Counted from the stretch's first letter, positions 51,196 through 60,614 are shown. The stretch: DNA of 64,000 nt from Bacteroidales bacterium (GCA_003150235.1 QAMW01000029.1:17262-81261), one strand, 5' to 3'. Numbers and translations: made by a program. Notes: generated from the letters alone by a model not told the origin.

Positions 51196-53676
51196 ATGCC
51201 CCCCGAAACAGTTCATTATGCCGAGGTTATATTGCCTCTTCCCCTTTACGGCACGTTTACGTATCGTATTCCGCCTTTGCTTTCCGGGACGGTTGCGCCG
51301 GGATGCCGGGTTGTAGTGCCGTTTGGCAAGAAGAAGTTTTATACGGCGATAGTTGTGGCTGTGGGCAATATCGCTCCAAAGGGATTTGAGGTTAAAGATA
51401 TCGTGTCGGCACCCGACGACTGTCCGGTGTTGCGCTATCCGCAGATGAAGTTTTGGGAGTGGATTGCCGAGTATTATCTCTGTTCGGTCGGCGATGTCTA
51501 CAAGGCTGCCGTCCCTGCCGGACTGAAAATAGAGAGCGAGACATTTGTTGAGCTTAACCCCGATTACGAAGAGTCGCCTGATGACAGGCTTGACGAGCGT
51601 GAGGCGATAATAGCCCAGTCACTTGATCACAACGGCAGGATGACAGCCGCCGACATCGAGAAAAAGACCGGACTGCAGCGTGTGGCTACCATCATAATGA
51701 AGATGGTGGAGAAGGGTGTCATCATAATATCGGAAAAACTTGTGGAGCGTTACCGCTCGAAGAAAGAGACCTGTGTGAGACTCGCTATCAATCGTGACGA
51801 CAACGAGGCGATGCACCGTGCCTTTGACGCTGTGAGGAACGCTCCGAAACAGGAACAGATGCTCGTGGCGCTTGTAGACATGCTCAACAAGCACCGCAGC
51901 GGAGGAATCGCGGATGAGGTGACACGCACGGCGCTGATTGAGGCAACGGGCTTGTCGCCTGCGATACTGACCGCACTCGCATCGAAGGGTATCGTAAACG
52001 TGTTTGTGCGTGAAATCAACCGCTTCCGGTATATCGGTACGCCTTCCGGTACGCTTCCGAAACTGAGCGAGGCGCAGGCGACCGCACTCCACGAGATTCA
52101 CACCGGATTTCTTGAAAAAGATGTAATATTGCTTCACGGTGTCACATCGAGCGGCAAGACGGAGATATACATCCATCTGATTGATTTTGTCCTGAAAAAA
52201 GGGGAGCAGGTGCTTTATCTTGTGCCTGAGATTGCTCTTACCACTCAACTCACGCGCCGTCTTCAGAAAGTGTTTGGTGACAAGGTGATTATCTATCATT
52301 CAAAGTTTTCCGACAATGAGCGTGTCGACTTGTGGAAGCGTGTGCTCCACGACCCGTCGCCATGTGTGGTGATCGGGGCACGGTCATCGCTTTTCCTGCC
52401 ATTTTCCAAGCTCGGGCTTGTAATCGTGGATGAGGAGCATGAGTCGAGCTACAAGCAGTATGATCCGGCTCCGCGCTACAATGCCCGCGATTGCGCGATC
52501 GTGCTTGCGTCGATGCATGGGGCGCGTACATTGCTCGGAAGCGCGACACCATCGGTCGAGACCTATTTCAAGGCTACCGGGGGGAGATACGGGCTTGTGT
52601 CGCTTCAGGAGCGTTATGAGGGTGTGGAACTTCCCGCTATCATGGTGATTGACATGAACGAGGAACGTAAGCGCGATGGGGTGCGCGGACCGTTTTCCAA
52701 CGAACTTGTCAAACTGTCGCGAGAGGCATTGCATCGCGGTGAACAGGCTATATTTTTCCACAACCGGCGCGGTTACGCGCCAGTGGTGATATGCCGCCAG
52801 TGTGGCTACGTGCCGAAGTGTCAGAACTGCGATGTGTCGCTGACCTATCATCGGCGCGCGGGCGAGATGGTGTGTCATTATTGCGGGGCGACCTATAAGC
52901 TGCCTGTGATATGCCCGTCATGCAAGGAGCCTGCAATCGAGGTGCACGGTTACGGCACGGAGCGTATCGAGGACACAGTGGAAAGTGTGTTCCCGCAGGT
53001 GAAGATTTCCCGCATGGACCTCGATACTACACGCAACAAGGATGGCTATGAGAATATCATCAATGAATTTTCTTCCGGTAAAACCGACATTCTTGTCGGC
53101 ACCCAGATGGTGACCAAGGGGCTCGACTTCGACCGGGTGAGCATCGTGGGGGTGCTGAACGCCGACACGCTTATAAATTTCCCTGATTTCCGTGCCGCCG
53201 AACGGGCGTTCAATATGCTTGAACAGGTTGCGGGACGTGCCGGAAGACGTGAAAAGCGCGGGCTTGTAGTGGTACAGACGACTCAACCCGCCCATCCCGT
53301 GATTTCTTATCTGCAGGCTCACAATTATCTCGGATTTTATCGTCATGAGCTTGAAGAACGTCACAGGTTCAACTATCCGCCGTTTACGAGGGTAATCAAT
53401 ATCTATCTGAAGCACCGTGACGACCTGCGGCTTGTAGAAGCGGCGGCGCGATATGCCGAGACGCTGCGCAATCTCTTCGGCAACCGTGTGTTCGGTCCCG
53501 ATGAGCCCCACGTGGCGCGCATCCAGTCGCTCTATATACGCAAAATCATGCTGAAAGTAGAAACGCAGGCATCCATGCGTAAAGTCAAGGATATCCTGCG
53601 TTCGGTGTATGAGTCATTTATGGCTGATGCCGCCCTGCGTTCGATGCAGGTGTATTACGATGTCGACCCGATGTAG
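51196..53676 (+). CDS. priA: Primosomal protein N' (PriA helicase)
   Basis: Restarts stalled replication forks; 826 residues. N-terminal DNA-binding domain (HYAEVILPLPLYGTFTYRIP, GCRVVVPFGKKKFYTAIVV), Walker A LLHGVTSSGKTEIYIHLIDF, Walker B VIVDEEHESSYKQYDPAPRY (DEEH), and LLGSATPSVETYFKA. The zinc module carries eight Cys across CRQCGYVPKCQNCDVSLTYH and VCHYCGATYKLPVICPSC. RGFYGTERIEDTVES-type region (here GYGTERIEDTVESVFPQVKI) and LVGTQMVTKGLDFDRVSIVG complete the second helicase lobe. Intact and of usual length; convergent with the nitroreductase gene (10 bp). Confidence 0.97.
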   Translation: MPPETVHYAEVILPLPLYGTFTYRIPPLLSGTVAPGCRVVVPFGKKKFYTAIVVAVGNIAPKGFEVKDIVSAPDDCPVLRYPQMKFWEWIAEYYLCSVGDVYKAAVPAGLKIESETFVELNPDYEESPDDRLDEREAIIAQSLDHNGRMTAADIEKKTGLQRVATIIMKMVEKGVIIISEKLVERYRSKKETCVRLAINRDDNEAMHRAFDAVRNAPKQEQMLVALVDMLNKHRSGGIADEVTRTALIEATGLSPAILTALASKGIVNVFVREINRFRYIGTPSGTLPKLSEAQATALHEIHTGFLEKDVILLHGVTSSGKTEIYIHLIDFVLKKGEQVLYLVPEIALTTQLTRRLQKVFGDKVIIYHSKFSDNERVDLWKRVLHDPSPCVVIGARSSLFLPFSKLGLVIVDEEHESSYKQYDPAPRYNARDCAIVLASMHGARTLLGSATPSVETYFKATGGRYGLVSLQERYEGVELPAIMVIDMNEERKRDGVRGPFSNELVKLSREALHRGEQAIFFHNRRGYAPVVICRQCGYVPKCQNCDVSLTYHRRAGEMVCHYCGATYKLPVICPSCKEPAIEVHGYGTERIEDTVESVFPQVKISRMDLDTTRNKDGYENIINEFSSGKTDILVGTQMVTKGLDFDRVSIVGVLNADTLINFPDFRAAERAFNMLEQVAGRAGRREKRGLVVVQTTQPAHPVISYLQAHNYLGFYRHELEERHRFNYPPFTRVINIYLKHRDDLRLVEAAARYAETLRNLFGNRVFGPDEPHVARIQSLYIRKIMLKVETQASMRKVKDILRSVYESFMADAALRSMQVYYDVDPM

Positions 53677-53686
53677 CCGATGGCGT

Positions 53687-54310
53687 TTACCAGCGGTTGA
53701 AGTGTACGGCATCGGGATTCCACTTGTCTTTCGGTTGATGCTCTCCTTCGGGATAGCCAACCGGCACAACGCTTAACGGAATGATATTTGCCGGCATACC
53801 GAGACGCTCCTGAACTGCGTTAACACGCTCGTGGTCGGGATACACACCGGTCCACACCGCTCCGAGTCCGAGAGCATGGGCTGCAATCAGCAGGTTCTCA
53901 GTCGCTGCCGATACATCCTGAATCCAAAAATCCCTGCCTTCACCTTCGATAGCCTTGTTCATGTCGCCGCAGGTCACGATGGCGAGAGGTGCATGTTTAA
54001 GCATCTTGGCGTAGGGGAGCACTTCAGCGAGTGAGTCAAGAGCCTCGCGTGTATCGAGCACGACAAATGCCCAGGGCTGTTTGTTGACGGCGGTAGGCGC
54101 TGACATCGCCGCGCGGAGAAGCATCTCCACTGTGTCGCGTGACACTGCATGGTCGGGTTGATAGGTGCGGATACTTGTACGGGTGTATATCGCGTCAAGC
54201 ACAGCCGATGAGGTGTCTTTTGCCTGCGGTTCGGTGCTTGTATTATTGTTGTTGCAACTTGTAAATGCCATAGTCATTATCACTGCTAAGGGTAAAAATA
54301 TATTCTTCAT
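53687..54310 (-). CDS. Nitroreductase-family lipoprotein
   Basis: 207 residues with lipobox AFTSC (Cys19) followed by NNNNTSTEPQ, an unusual feature for this mostly cytosolic FMN family but seen in Bacteroidota. The core is a single nitroreductase domain: IYTRTSIRTYQPDHAVSRDT, LLRAAMSAPTAVNKQPWAFV, DVSAATENLLIAAHALGLGA, and LSVVPVGYPEGEHQPKDKW. The RTSIRxY motif binds FMN phosphate. How a flavin cofactor is supplied outside the cytoplasm is not clear from sequence. The substrate is unknown. Confidence 0.88.
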   Translation of the reverse strand: MKNIFLPLAVIMTMAFTSCNNNNTSTEPQAKDTSSAVLDAIYTRTSIRTYQPDHAVSRDTVEMLLRAAMSAPTAVNKQPWAFVVLDTREALDSLAEVLPYAKMLKHAPLAIVTCGDMNKAIEGEGRDFWIQDVSAATENLLIAAHALGLGAVWTGVYPDHERVNAVQERLGMPANIIPLSVVPVGYPEGEHQPKDKWNPDAVHFNRW

Positions 54311-54367
54311 AATTTATTTTGTTATTATTAATAATGAGAAAACGGTCGGTATGTTCATAATCCGGGG

Positions 54368-56128
54368 CTATTTTACCAGGATTTTGCGTGGAGAGCCGTT
54401 GAGGGTCACGATATAAAGTCCGCTACCGGGCACTGTCACTGTGGTTGAAACTGACTTCCCGGAGTAAATGGAGATGCCTGATGCGTTTAACACTGCGATG
54501 TCGATTGGCTCTGATGCGCGTATGCTTATGGTACGGGCATAAACCGAGATGTTGACTTCTTCAGATTCAACGGTTGAGATAGACGCGGAATTATTGTCGC
54601 TTGACCGGGTGACGGTAAAGCTGATGAGTCCGTCATCGGTCTCTGTGATTCCGGTCAGGGCGAGATGCATGTCGTCGCCTGACCACGGGCGCAGTGCAGG
54701 GGTGGTGTCGGCGGTAAATTCCGTGACTCCGGCGGTTCCGGGAAACGCGTCGCCTGCGCGGGTGAATGCCGACCGGATATTGTCGGCTTCCTCAAGGTCG
54801 ACATACTGATGACGCTGTGAATTATTTACGGTATTGTTGGCCCACACCGACTCGCGGTAGTCGACATGCCACACGAGCATTCCGTGACCGGGAATATAAG
54901 TGTCCCATCCGGTCTGCTGTCGGTTCTCCAGTAGGAAAAACTCATTTTCACGCGCCGTGGCAATAATTCCGCCGTCGTTTTCTGCGACATTGCGCAGGGT
55001 GATTTCCTGCTCGGCACCGGTGATCACTTTCGGGTCAATCCATCCGAGGGCGTAGCGTTCAAATATCGAGTAGCCTGCGGGAGTCTTTTCGCCGTTGTTG
55101 TAGGAGCCGCTGTCGAGGAGCGACCAGTCGCCTGGGGTAAATGCTGTGGAATAAGATGTGGCGTAGAGGTCGGGCAGCCCGAGCACGTGGGAAAATTCGT
55201 GGCAGAATGTGCCTATGCCGCAGGTGTGATTCCCGACCTGCTCGTTGGTGCATGCGTATGAGTCAAGCATCGCGCCGTCAAACATGTATTCGGTCATTGG
55301 CTCCCACTCGGTGATGCGCGCCGAGTGAGGCCATATAGTGTTGGCTCCCCCGGAAGTCGCCTCGCCGCGACCGGCGTAAAATACAAATACATTGTCAATC
55401 GTGCCGTCGCCGTCGCGGTCGTAGAGAGAGAAATCCACTTCGCTGTCAAGCAGCTGACACGCCTCGATTATCATTTTATGTGGCGCCTCGTCATTGCCCC
55501 AACGGTCGTTGCCGCCATAATATTTCACAGGCTGGGAGAGGGTTACGGGACCATATACGTCGAAATCAGGAAGGAAGATGCCTGATGAGTTCTGCACGAA
55601 ATAGTCGCGGGCACTTCCCGAGGCCCCGTCAAGGTCACATCCCTCCGCGTTGAGCAGGGAGGTGAAATATTGGTTGGCGTCGGGGGTGAAAAATTCACAG
55701 TCGGCAAACTCTACGAGTATCACCAGTGCCTTCTGCTCCCCTTTTGCAGGAAATGAGGAGCCGGGGAAAAGCCCGTAGCGGCGAGGCATTGCCTCGACCG
55801 TCTTGGCTGCATCAACCTTTTGCAGGAACTTTTTAGCCTCCTGACTGCGCATGGAGGCGGGAAGAGCCTTCATCGGCGACCGGAGGAGTTTGCCGTCGGG
55901 GGTTGACGAAGCGTAATAATACACGTCATTGTCGTTGATGAGCGGGTAGCCGTCATCGGTCAGGAAATAGTGGAAATGCTCATCGCCGATAAGCCTCACA
56001 CTGAGTTGTGTGCCGTCGGGCTGCGTGACGGTGATAAGCCCCGGCTGCGCCTTGACGGCATGAATTTTTACGCTTGCAGCAGCAATAATCGCTACAAACA
56101 GGCATATATAGGAGATAAAATTTTTCAT
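54368..56128 (-). CDS. M6-family metalloprotease with T9SS-like C-terminal domain
   Basis: 586 residues, secreted. Signal peptide AIIAAASVKIHA. A propeptide-like N-terminal part (ITVTQPDGTQLSVRLIGDEH, then FLTDDGYPLINDND) precedes the M6 domain: KALVILVEFADCEFFTPDAN, VDFSLYDRDGDGTIDNVFVF (calcium-like acidic loop), GIGTFCHEFSHVLGLPDLYA (HExxH zinc site), and GDWSLLDSGSYNN. The tail from about residue 520 (ISIRASEPIDIAVLNASGIS, then VTVPGSGLYIVTLNG, ending RKILVK) looks like a T9SS type A sorting domain. Family relatives are immune-inhibitor-A and Bacteroidales secreted proteases. The -7 box TATCTTTG is at 56149-56156. Confidence 0.9.
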   Translation of the reverse strand: MKNFISYICLFVAIIAAASVKIHAVKAQPGLITVTQPDGTQLSVRLIGDEHFHYFLTDDGYPLINDNDVYYYASSTPDGKLLRSPMKALPASMRSQEAKKFLQKVDAAKTVEAMPRRYGLFPGSSFPAKGEQKALVILVEFADCEFFTPDANQYFTSLLNAEGCDLDGASGSARDYFVQNSSGIFLPDFDVYGPVTLSQPVKYYGGNDRWGNDEAPHKMIIEACQLLDSEVDFSLYDRDGDGTIDNVFVFYAGRGEATSGGANTIWPHSARITEWEPMTEYMFDGAMLDSYACTNEQVGNHTCGIGTFCHEFSHVLGLPDLYATSYSTAFTPGDWSLLDSGSYNNGEKTPAGYSIFERYALGWIDPKVITGAEQEITLRNVAENDGGIIATARENEFFLLENRQQTGWDTYIPGHGMLVWHVDYRESVWANNTVNNSQRHQYVDLEEADNIRSAFTRAGDAFPGTAGVTEFTADTTPALRPWSGDDMHLALTGITETDDGLISFTVTRSSDNNSASISTVESEEVNISVYARTISIRASEPIDIAVLNASGISIYSGKSVSTTVTVPGSGLYIVTLNGSPRKILVK

Positions 56129-56148
56129 TCTGTAAACACTTTCGCCTG

Positions 56149-56156
56149 CAAAGATA
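56149..56156 (-). promoter_or_regulatory. -7 promoter box for the M6 protease
   Basis: TATCTTTG on the minus strand, 21 bp before the start codon; exact TAnnTTTG match. Confidence 0.6.
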
Positions 56157-56729
56157 CAAAAAATTACTTTGCAATCCCACGGGGAGGAGTTTTCAGTTTT
56201 CAGTCGTCGTCAGAGATACAGATGGACAGAGTGACAGAAGAGACTGTCTTTTGGAAGTTACCTAAGAGTAGGGCTGCACCACGGTGTACCCGCTTTCATC
56301 CCAAGAAAATATCGCGTAGCCGTAGGGGCGGATGGAAGTCCGCCTGTTATTCAAGCCTCCGGCTTGAGGGTTAGAGGCTTGGTGGCTATGAGGTTATAAG
56401 GTTATGAGGGTAGGTGGGGTAAGGTAGATTCCCCGTGAGGGGATAAATGTAGTTAACGGCGGGTAGCCCTGAAAGGGCACCCGCTGCAAAGGCCGCCTCC
56501 CATTGTCTCAACCCCGTAGCGGGTTGCATAATTTCGGAAGATGCGGATTTCTCGGAGGGATAATCTATTTATGGCCGGGGCGTTGAGCGTAGCGATACCG
56601 ACGGCTAAACAAGGATGATGCCCTACTGGCAACGATGTTTGATTTCCAAGTGCATCGGTCAGCCATCATTCATTGGCGCGGCTTATAGACTGGATGCACC
56701 CATCTTTCATCATAATATATGGAAGAAGA
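56157..56729. repeat. Gene-free stretch with REP-like and related repeats
   Basis: No gene supported. It holds a REP-like unit at 56322-56344 (GTAG, stem GGCGGA/TCCGCC, hexaloop TGGAAG); a divergent GTAGGG fragment near 56271; small hairpins such as CAAGCCTCCGGCTTG near 56355; an ACCCCGTAGCGGGTTGCATAA element near 56514, similar to one near 13030; and the 22-mer starting TTGAGCGTAGCGATACCGAC near 56583, shared exactly with 38641. Confidence 0.7.
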
Positions 56730-56762
56730 GAAGCTGTGCCGTAAAATTCACGACACAGCCTC
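56730..56762 (-). terminator. Terminator hairpin after the LRR gene fragment
   Basis: A 13-bp stem with two mismatches (56730-56742 with 56750-56762) and a 7-nt loop, 34 bp past the stop of the leucine-rich-repeat fragment. Confidence 0.55.
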
Positions 56763-56795
56763 TTAGGTACATAAAAAGTTGGAGTATTCACTGTC

Positions 56796-57599
56796 TTATT
56801 CCGGGACGGCAAATTTAGTGCCTCGCTTACCTGCTTTAACTATGTAGATACCGGGGACAAGATATTCGATGCTATGTCCGGTTCCGCTATGGACAACATG
56901 CCCCGACATATCATATATCGTGATACTTTCGTTTTCGTCAATGCCATCAATGCTGAGAATGCCATTGTTCCAGATTAGACGGAGCGACATGTCATCAGCT
57001 TCTATTTCGTTAATGCCGGCAAAGTTAACTTCTTTGATATTCCAGAAGTTTCTCCACGGATCTACTTTTTCATACTCAGCCAATGTGCCTATAGGAATGT
57101 ACAAAATAGCATTTTTCAGCGCTTCCTCCGAGAATACCAGATAACACTTTATTGGAGTTTCGCGCAGCATATTAATACGCTCCAACGCATCACATTCACT
57201 GAATGCATAGTCTCTTATGGTAGTAAGTGAGTTAGGTAGTGTGATTGACTTTAGTCCGCTACAACCTTCGAACGCAAAGTATCCTATAGCAGTAATTGAG
57301 TTAGGTAGTGTGATTGACTTTAGTCCGCTACAACCTTTGAACGCGCTTTTCCCTATAGAAGTAAGTGAGTTAGGAAGCGTAAGCGATATCAAGTCGATAC
57401 ATCCACTGAATGCTGAGACTCCTATTGTAATCAGGGAATTGGGTAAAGTAACGGACCCTTTTTTTAACGGACATCTTATGAGAGTGGAGGCATCTTTGTC
57501 ATATAACACTCCGTCAATACTAGAAAACATAGTATTGCCGTCAGCTACAAAAATATTTTCCAAATTACTACAACCGGAGTATTTGCAACCAGTTATTGC
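56796..57599 (-). pseudogene. BspA-like leucine-rich-repeat protein, 5'-truncated
   Basis: The readable frame runs from the codon after a stop at 57600-57602. It opens inside an LRR_5 repeat (ITGCKYSGCSNLENIFVADG), with no start codon of the normal kind and no signal peptide; a TTG at 57563 is the only candidate start. Four to five LRR_5 units follow (consensus ITLPNSLTTIGxxAFxGCSGLKS), then an EYEKVDPWRNFWNIKEV linker and a T9SS-like tail (LSIDGIDENESITIYDMSGH, VPGIYIVKAGKRGTKFAVPE). Repeats 2-4 are nearly identical at the DNA level (two units near 57225-57345). Family members are secreted and much longer, so the 5' part is missing, probably through the mobile element to the right. Confidence 0.75.
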
Positions 57600-58444
57600 T
57601 CAATAGTTTGTGAGTAATAAGTCAGAAATATGGGCGTAAACTTTAATAGTACATTCTAAAGGGTGAAGATTTAACGCTTTTATTGTTTCTTAACTCGTTG
57701 GGAGTACAAACTTGGGCATTTTCTTCTCTTTTCGGTGCAATTTGGGTTCCGTTATTCCACTTCTATTTGGACTTATCTCCTAAGCCACTGCAAAGGTACG
57801 ATATTTTATCGGATATTAGTCTTATCCATTATCATTTGTGGATTCATTTTGCGTGCCGCACTGCAAAAGTACAAATAACTCACGCAGCAAAGGAACGAGG
57901 AAAAGGGAATCTATTATTTTGGAGGGAGTGCAGTCTTTCGCTTGCCTTATTTGTTCCTGCTAAAATTAGTCCTCTACGAAAAAATAAGGCGTGTGCAATA
58001 GGTTCTCAAATCAAGAACTCTTGTTTGAGTTGATTTTCTACTATTTCGTCAGTCGTTTGTCTCCGTTGCCGGATGCTTCATTAAGCCAAGCCGATGAATG
58101 GGGAAAGGTTTTGGGGCTGTTTACCCTCTGAAGGAGGAAGAAACTGCTCCAAACGGTTTACCGCTTGACCTTTCCATATTCAATAAGGCTGGCCACCTTT
58201 GCATCCGACATAAGGGGATAAACGGCTGTATGATTATGGAAACTAAACAAAATGAATACTTTTATGAGAAAAGAGGTTTATGGAGTAAGATTGCTTAATT
58301 GGAGGAGGTTGTGGCTTTGAACGGAGCATGCGGAGGGCCAAGCCATAACTTCCGATTCCGCTCTGCCCATAGAGGCAAGTCTTTCAGCGGCTTTGCCGAT
58401 GAATGTCTTGCCGAGGCGATTATCTGAAGAAGTGCAATTTGTCC
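57600..58444. other. Non-coding junction region at the left edge of the mobile element
   Basis: 845 bp without a convincing gene. Two -7-like boxes point leftward toward the LRR fragment (TACCTTTG at 57791-57798, TACTTTTG at 57864-57871). The composition and an AAAGGAACGAGGAAAAGGGA-type purine stretch recall the flanks of Bacteroidales conjugative/mobilizable elements, but I cannot name them. A 66-codon rightward frame at 58098-58298 has no recognised domain and I do not call it. The element end or attachment site is probably here; no direct repeat can be identified with only one end visible. Confidence 0.45.
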
Positions 58445-59206
58445 CTATGATTCATTAGGGCGCAGATAAATGAAAGTATGAAGTTTATCTAATTTTGATA
58501 TAGGTTCATTGGAGAACTCGCAAAGTCCTGTGATAGCTGGAATTTGCGCAGGCGGGAAATCAGATGCTATTTCCCCTGCGATATCGCTTAGTGTTTCTCT
58601 GTCTTGTTCAGTAGGGGTAGAATCAAGATAACATTTCAATGTGAGATGATTATGAGAATAGCCTATGGCAATGGCTCTGACATTCGGCTTTACATTTCCG
58701 ATAATTGCTCTGTGTGCTGATTCTACGACATGTTTATATGACTTTTTATCTTTCAAAACCCATCGCTTGGTGAGATATGAGGTAATCAATATCGGGATAA
58801 TGGGCAATGTAGAAATAATAAGAGTAATGATTGTCACAAATTCATTGTCAGTTATGTATTTGCCTTCATCTGGCGGAAGTCCCTCGGGGCGCATATTCGC
58901 TATGGCGGGATTCCAATCATACATGAAGATAAATAGAAGTACTATTATCAACAAAGCGGAAATCAGATATAAATATCCGGCAAGTTTCAGCCAAGAATTG
59001 CCTTTGTAAAGCAACCAAGCAGGTATGCCGCAGAATGTGAAGTACAGGATTAATGCCGGCAATGATAATAAAAGACTTACCCCTGTACCTGAATCAATCT
59101 CAGCACTATTGCAAATAAGAATTAGGCACAATTGGATGAATAATAGCAATCCGCACAGAAGCATCATTGCCTCGAATTTCCAGAATCGTTTATCGGTCAA
59201 TTTCAT
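58445..59206 (-). CDS. Four-helix membrane protein with soluble immunity-like tail
   Basis: 253 residues. Four hydrophobic segments occur within 1-150 (MMLLCGLLLFIQLCLILICN; LLLSLPALILYFTFCGIPAW; YLYLISALLIIVLLFIFMYD; IITLIISTLPIIPILITSYL). A soluble domain of about 90 residues follows: IIGNVKPNVRAIAIGYSHNH, LTLKCYLDSTPTEQDRETLS, DIAGEIASDFPPAQIP. That pattern (V.PNVRAI..., TxxDxExLSxIAxEIxxDF) resembles a family I know from immunity proteins of bacterial toxins; this is from memory and needs a profile search. It is last of four genes that overlap by 4 bp each (59203-59206 here). Confidence 0.7.
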   Translation of the reverse strand: MKLTDKRFWKFEAMMLLCGLLLFIQLCLILICNSAEIDSGTGVSLLLSLPALILYFTFCGIPAWLLYKGNSWLKLAGYLYLISALLIIVLLFIFMYDWNPAIANMRPEGLPPDEGKYITDNEFVTIITLIISTLPIIPILITSYLTKRWVLKDKKSYKHVVESAHRAIIGNVKPNVRAIAIGYSHNHLTLKCYLDSTPTEQDRETLSDIAGEIASDFPPAQIPAITGLCEFSNEPISKLDKLHTFIYLRPNES

Positions 59207-59712
59207 TTACTTCGTTCATTATGGTTGAAAATTGACAAGCCGACATTCGGCATTGCTATGAAGATTTCAGGCTCGTTGTCACAATTTAGGGCGTAGCGTA
59301 TTTGATAGCCGTCTGCAACTCTTGGTTTAAGATAATCAAGTAGTTCTTTCCGGTTTATTGTCGGGGATTCTGATACATCGGTTTGCGTATGCGGAAAATC
59401 GTCGTAACCATTGTTTGGCGTATGAACATATAATGCAATTTGGCAGCCAAAGTCCTTTTGGAAGCATATAAATCCCCAAACTTGGAATGTAGAGTTGATT
59501 GTTCCCGAGTTTTGCCTGAAGATGTCAAGCTGATTGAACAAGACATCAAGGTGTTGCTTGATTTCGGACCATTTGGTAAGAATATAGCCGTCCAGATGGA
59601 TATGTTCGTAGTCGTAGTTGGCAGCTCCGGATTTCAGAACAGCTATAATGTTCTCTGCAAAGGTTATTTGGGAGAGGTTACGGTAATATCTTTTTAGTCC
59701 TCGTTTTTTCAT
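59203..59712 (-). CDS. Unknown soluble protein in the four-gene overlapping operon
   Basis: 169 residues from the ATG at 59712 (MKKRGLKRYYRNLSQITFAE). No signal peptide or membrane helix. A mixed alpha/beta chain with HIHLDGYILTKWSEIKQHLD, FQVWGFICFQKDFGCQIALY and RVADGYQIRYALNCDNEPEI, then FIAMPNVGLSIFNHN. Not recognised. Its size, solubility and coupling to exported/membrane neighbours fit an immunity or accessory protein. It overlaps both neighbours by 4 bp (59709-59712 and 59203-59206). Confidence 0.7.
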   Translation of the reverse strand: MKKRGLKRYYRNLSQITFAENIIAVLKSGAANYDYEHIHLDGYILTKWSEIKQHLDVLFNQLDIFRQNSGTINSTFQVWGFICFQKDFGCQIALYVHTPNNGYDDFPHTQTDVSESPTINRKELLDYLKPRVADGYQIRYALNCDNEPEIFIAMPNVGLSIFNHNERSK

Positions 59713-60614
59713 TGCTTGCCTCCTTTTAACGAATCTTCCCACCAGCTGATTTTTTCTTCTGGATTAAAGAATTCGGATTGCCATTGTTCCCATTCAGGAC
59801 TATTGTATTTGGGATTGATACGCATTTCTCCGTCTCCGATGTCAAAATCAAAGGTGTACGGAAGACGGTATTCTCCCCAGATACATCTTTTTGTAGCATT
59901 GGTTTTGTAGCTTTGCCAAGTGCCTACATAGTTGCGCTGGTTGTAGCCATCTCCTCCACCTAAATCAATGTCGAGGCATACTTTTTTGTTGTCTTCATCT
60001 ATATGGCAATATACTCCGTATGTGCCATTGAAGAATCCTGTCCCGTATTGTGTCTCGTCTTCCTTGAAGATGTAATTGCATACCATCAGGTAATAGTCCG
60101 GACAGTCCGGATCGTCAGCACGCTCCCAAATGTTGTAGATGTGTTCTACACGGATTTCTCCGGTAAAGTCGCAGATGTTCTTTTTGACTTTGGATTTACC
60201 TGTAACTTTGAATGTAAGGGTGTCTGTGCGTTCTACCTGAGGGTTGATGTAGATTTCTATACGGGCATAGTTGTCTCCGAGTATGCCGTTGAATGAAGAT
60301 TGTTTATAATAGCAAACTCTGCCATCCATGTCTTCATAGATGAACTGTTCCGAGTTGAACAATGTGCGCTCGAAGTCATAGCCTTTTCGCAATATATCGT
60401 TGGTTATATCTTTGTATGTCTGACTGGCATCTGGTGTGAGCCATTGTTTGTATTCGGTACTGAAGTCCATTTGCTTCGGGTCGGCATATTTGCTCAGTTC
60501 CGGATAATAGAATGGATTGTATTTCTTGTTTTGGGCTGTAGCCACAGAAAATGCGGATAACATTAAAAATGCCATCAGTGCCAACTTAGTTATTATTTTC
60601 TGCCATTTTTTCAT
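59709..60614 (-). CDS. Unknown exported protein in the four-gene overlapping operon
   Basis: 301 residues from the ATG at 60614 (MKKWQKIITKLALMAFLMLS), with a signal peptide cleaved near ATAQ. The mature chain is aromatic-rich: PFYYPELSKYADPKQMDFST, ARIEIYINPQVERTDTLTFK, CHIDEDNKKVCLDIDLGGGD, WGEYRLPYTFDFDIGDGEMR, EWEQWQSEFFNPEEKISWWE. Not recognised; a periplasmic beta-rich protein is likely. It overlaps the gene before and after by 4 bp. Confidence 0.7.
   Translation of the reverse strand: MKKWQKIITKLALMAFLMLSAFSVATAQNKKYNPFYYPELSKYADPKQMDFSTEYKQWLTPDASQTYKDITNDILRKGYDFERTLFNSEQFIYEDMDGRVCYYKQSSFNGILGDNYARIEIYINPQVERTDTLTFKVTGKSKVKKNICDFTGEIRVEHIYNIWERADDPDCPDYYLMVCNYIFKEDETQYGTGFFNGTYGVYCHIDEDNKKVCLDIDLGGGDGYNQRNYVGTWQSYKTNATKRCIWGEYRLPYTFDFDIGDGEMRINPKYNSPEWEQWQSEFFNPEEKISWWEDSLKGGKQ

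Noticed and set aside
57683..58033. 116-codon rightward frame near the element boundary
   Set aside because: It reads against two leftward promoter boxes, has low-complexity composition and no domain.
58098..58298. 66-codon rightward frame
   Set aside because: There is no recognisable motif or promoter; it may be a decayed fragment, too weak to call.
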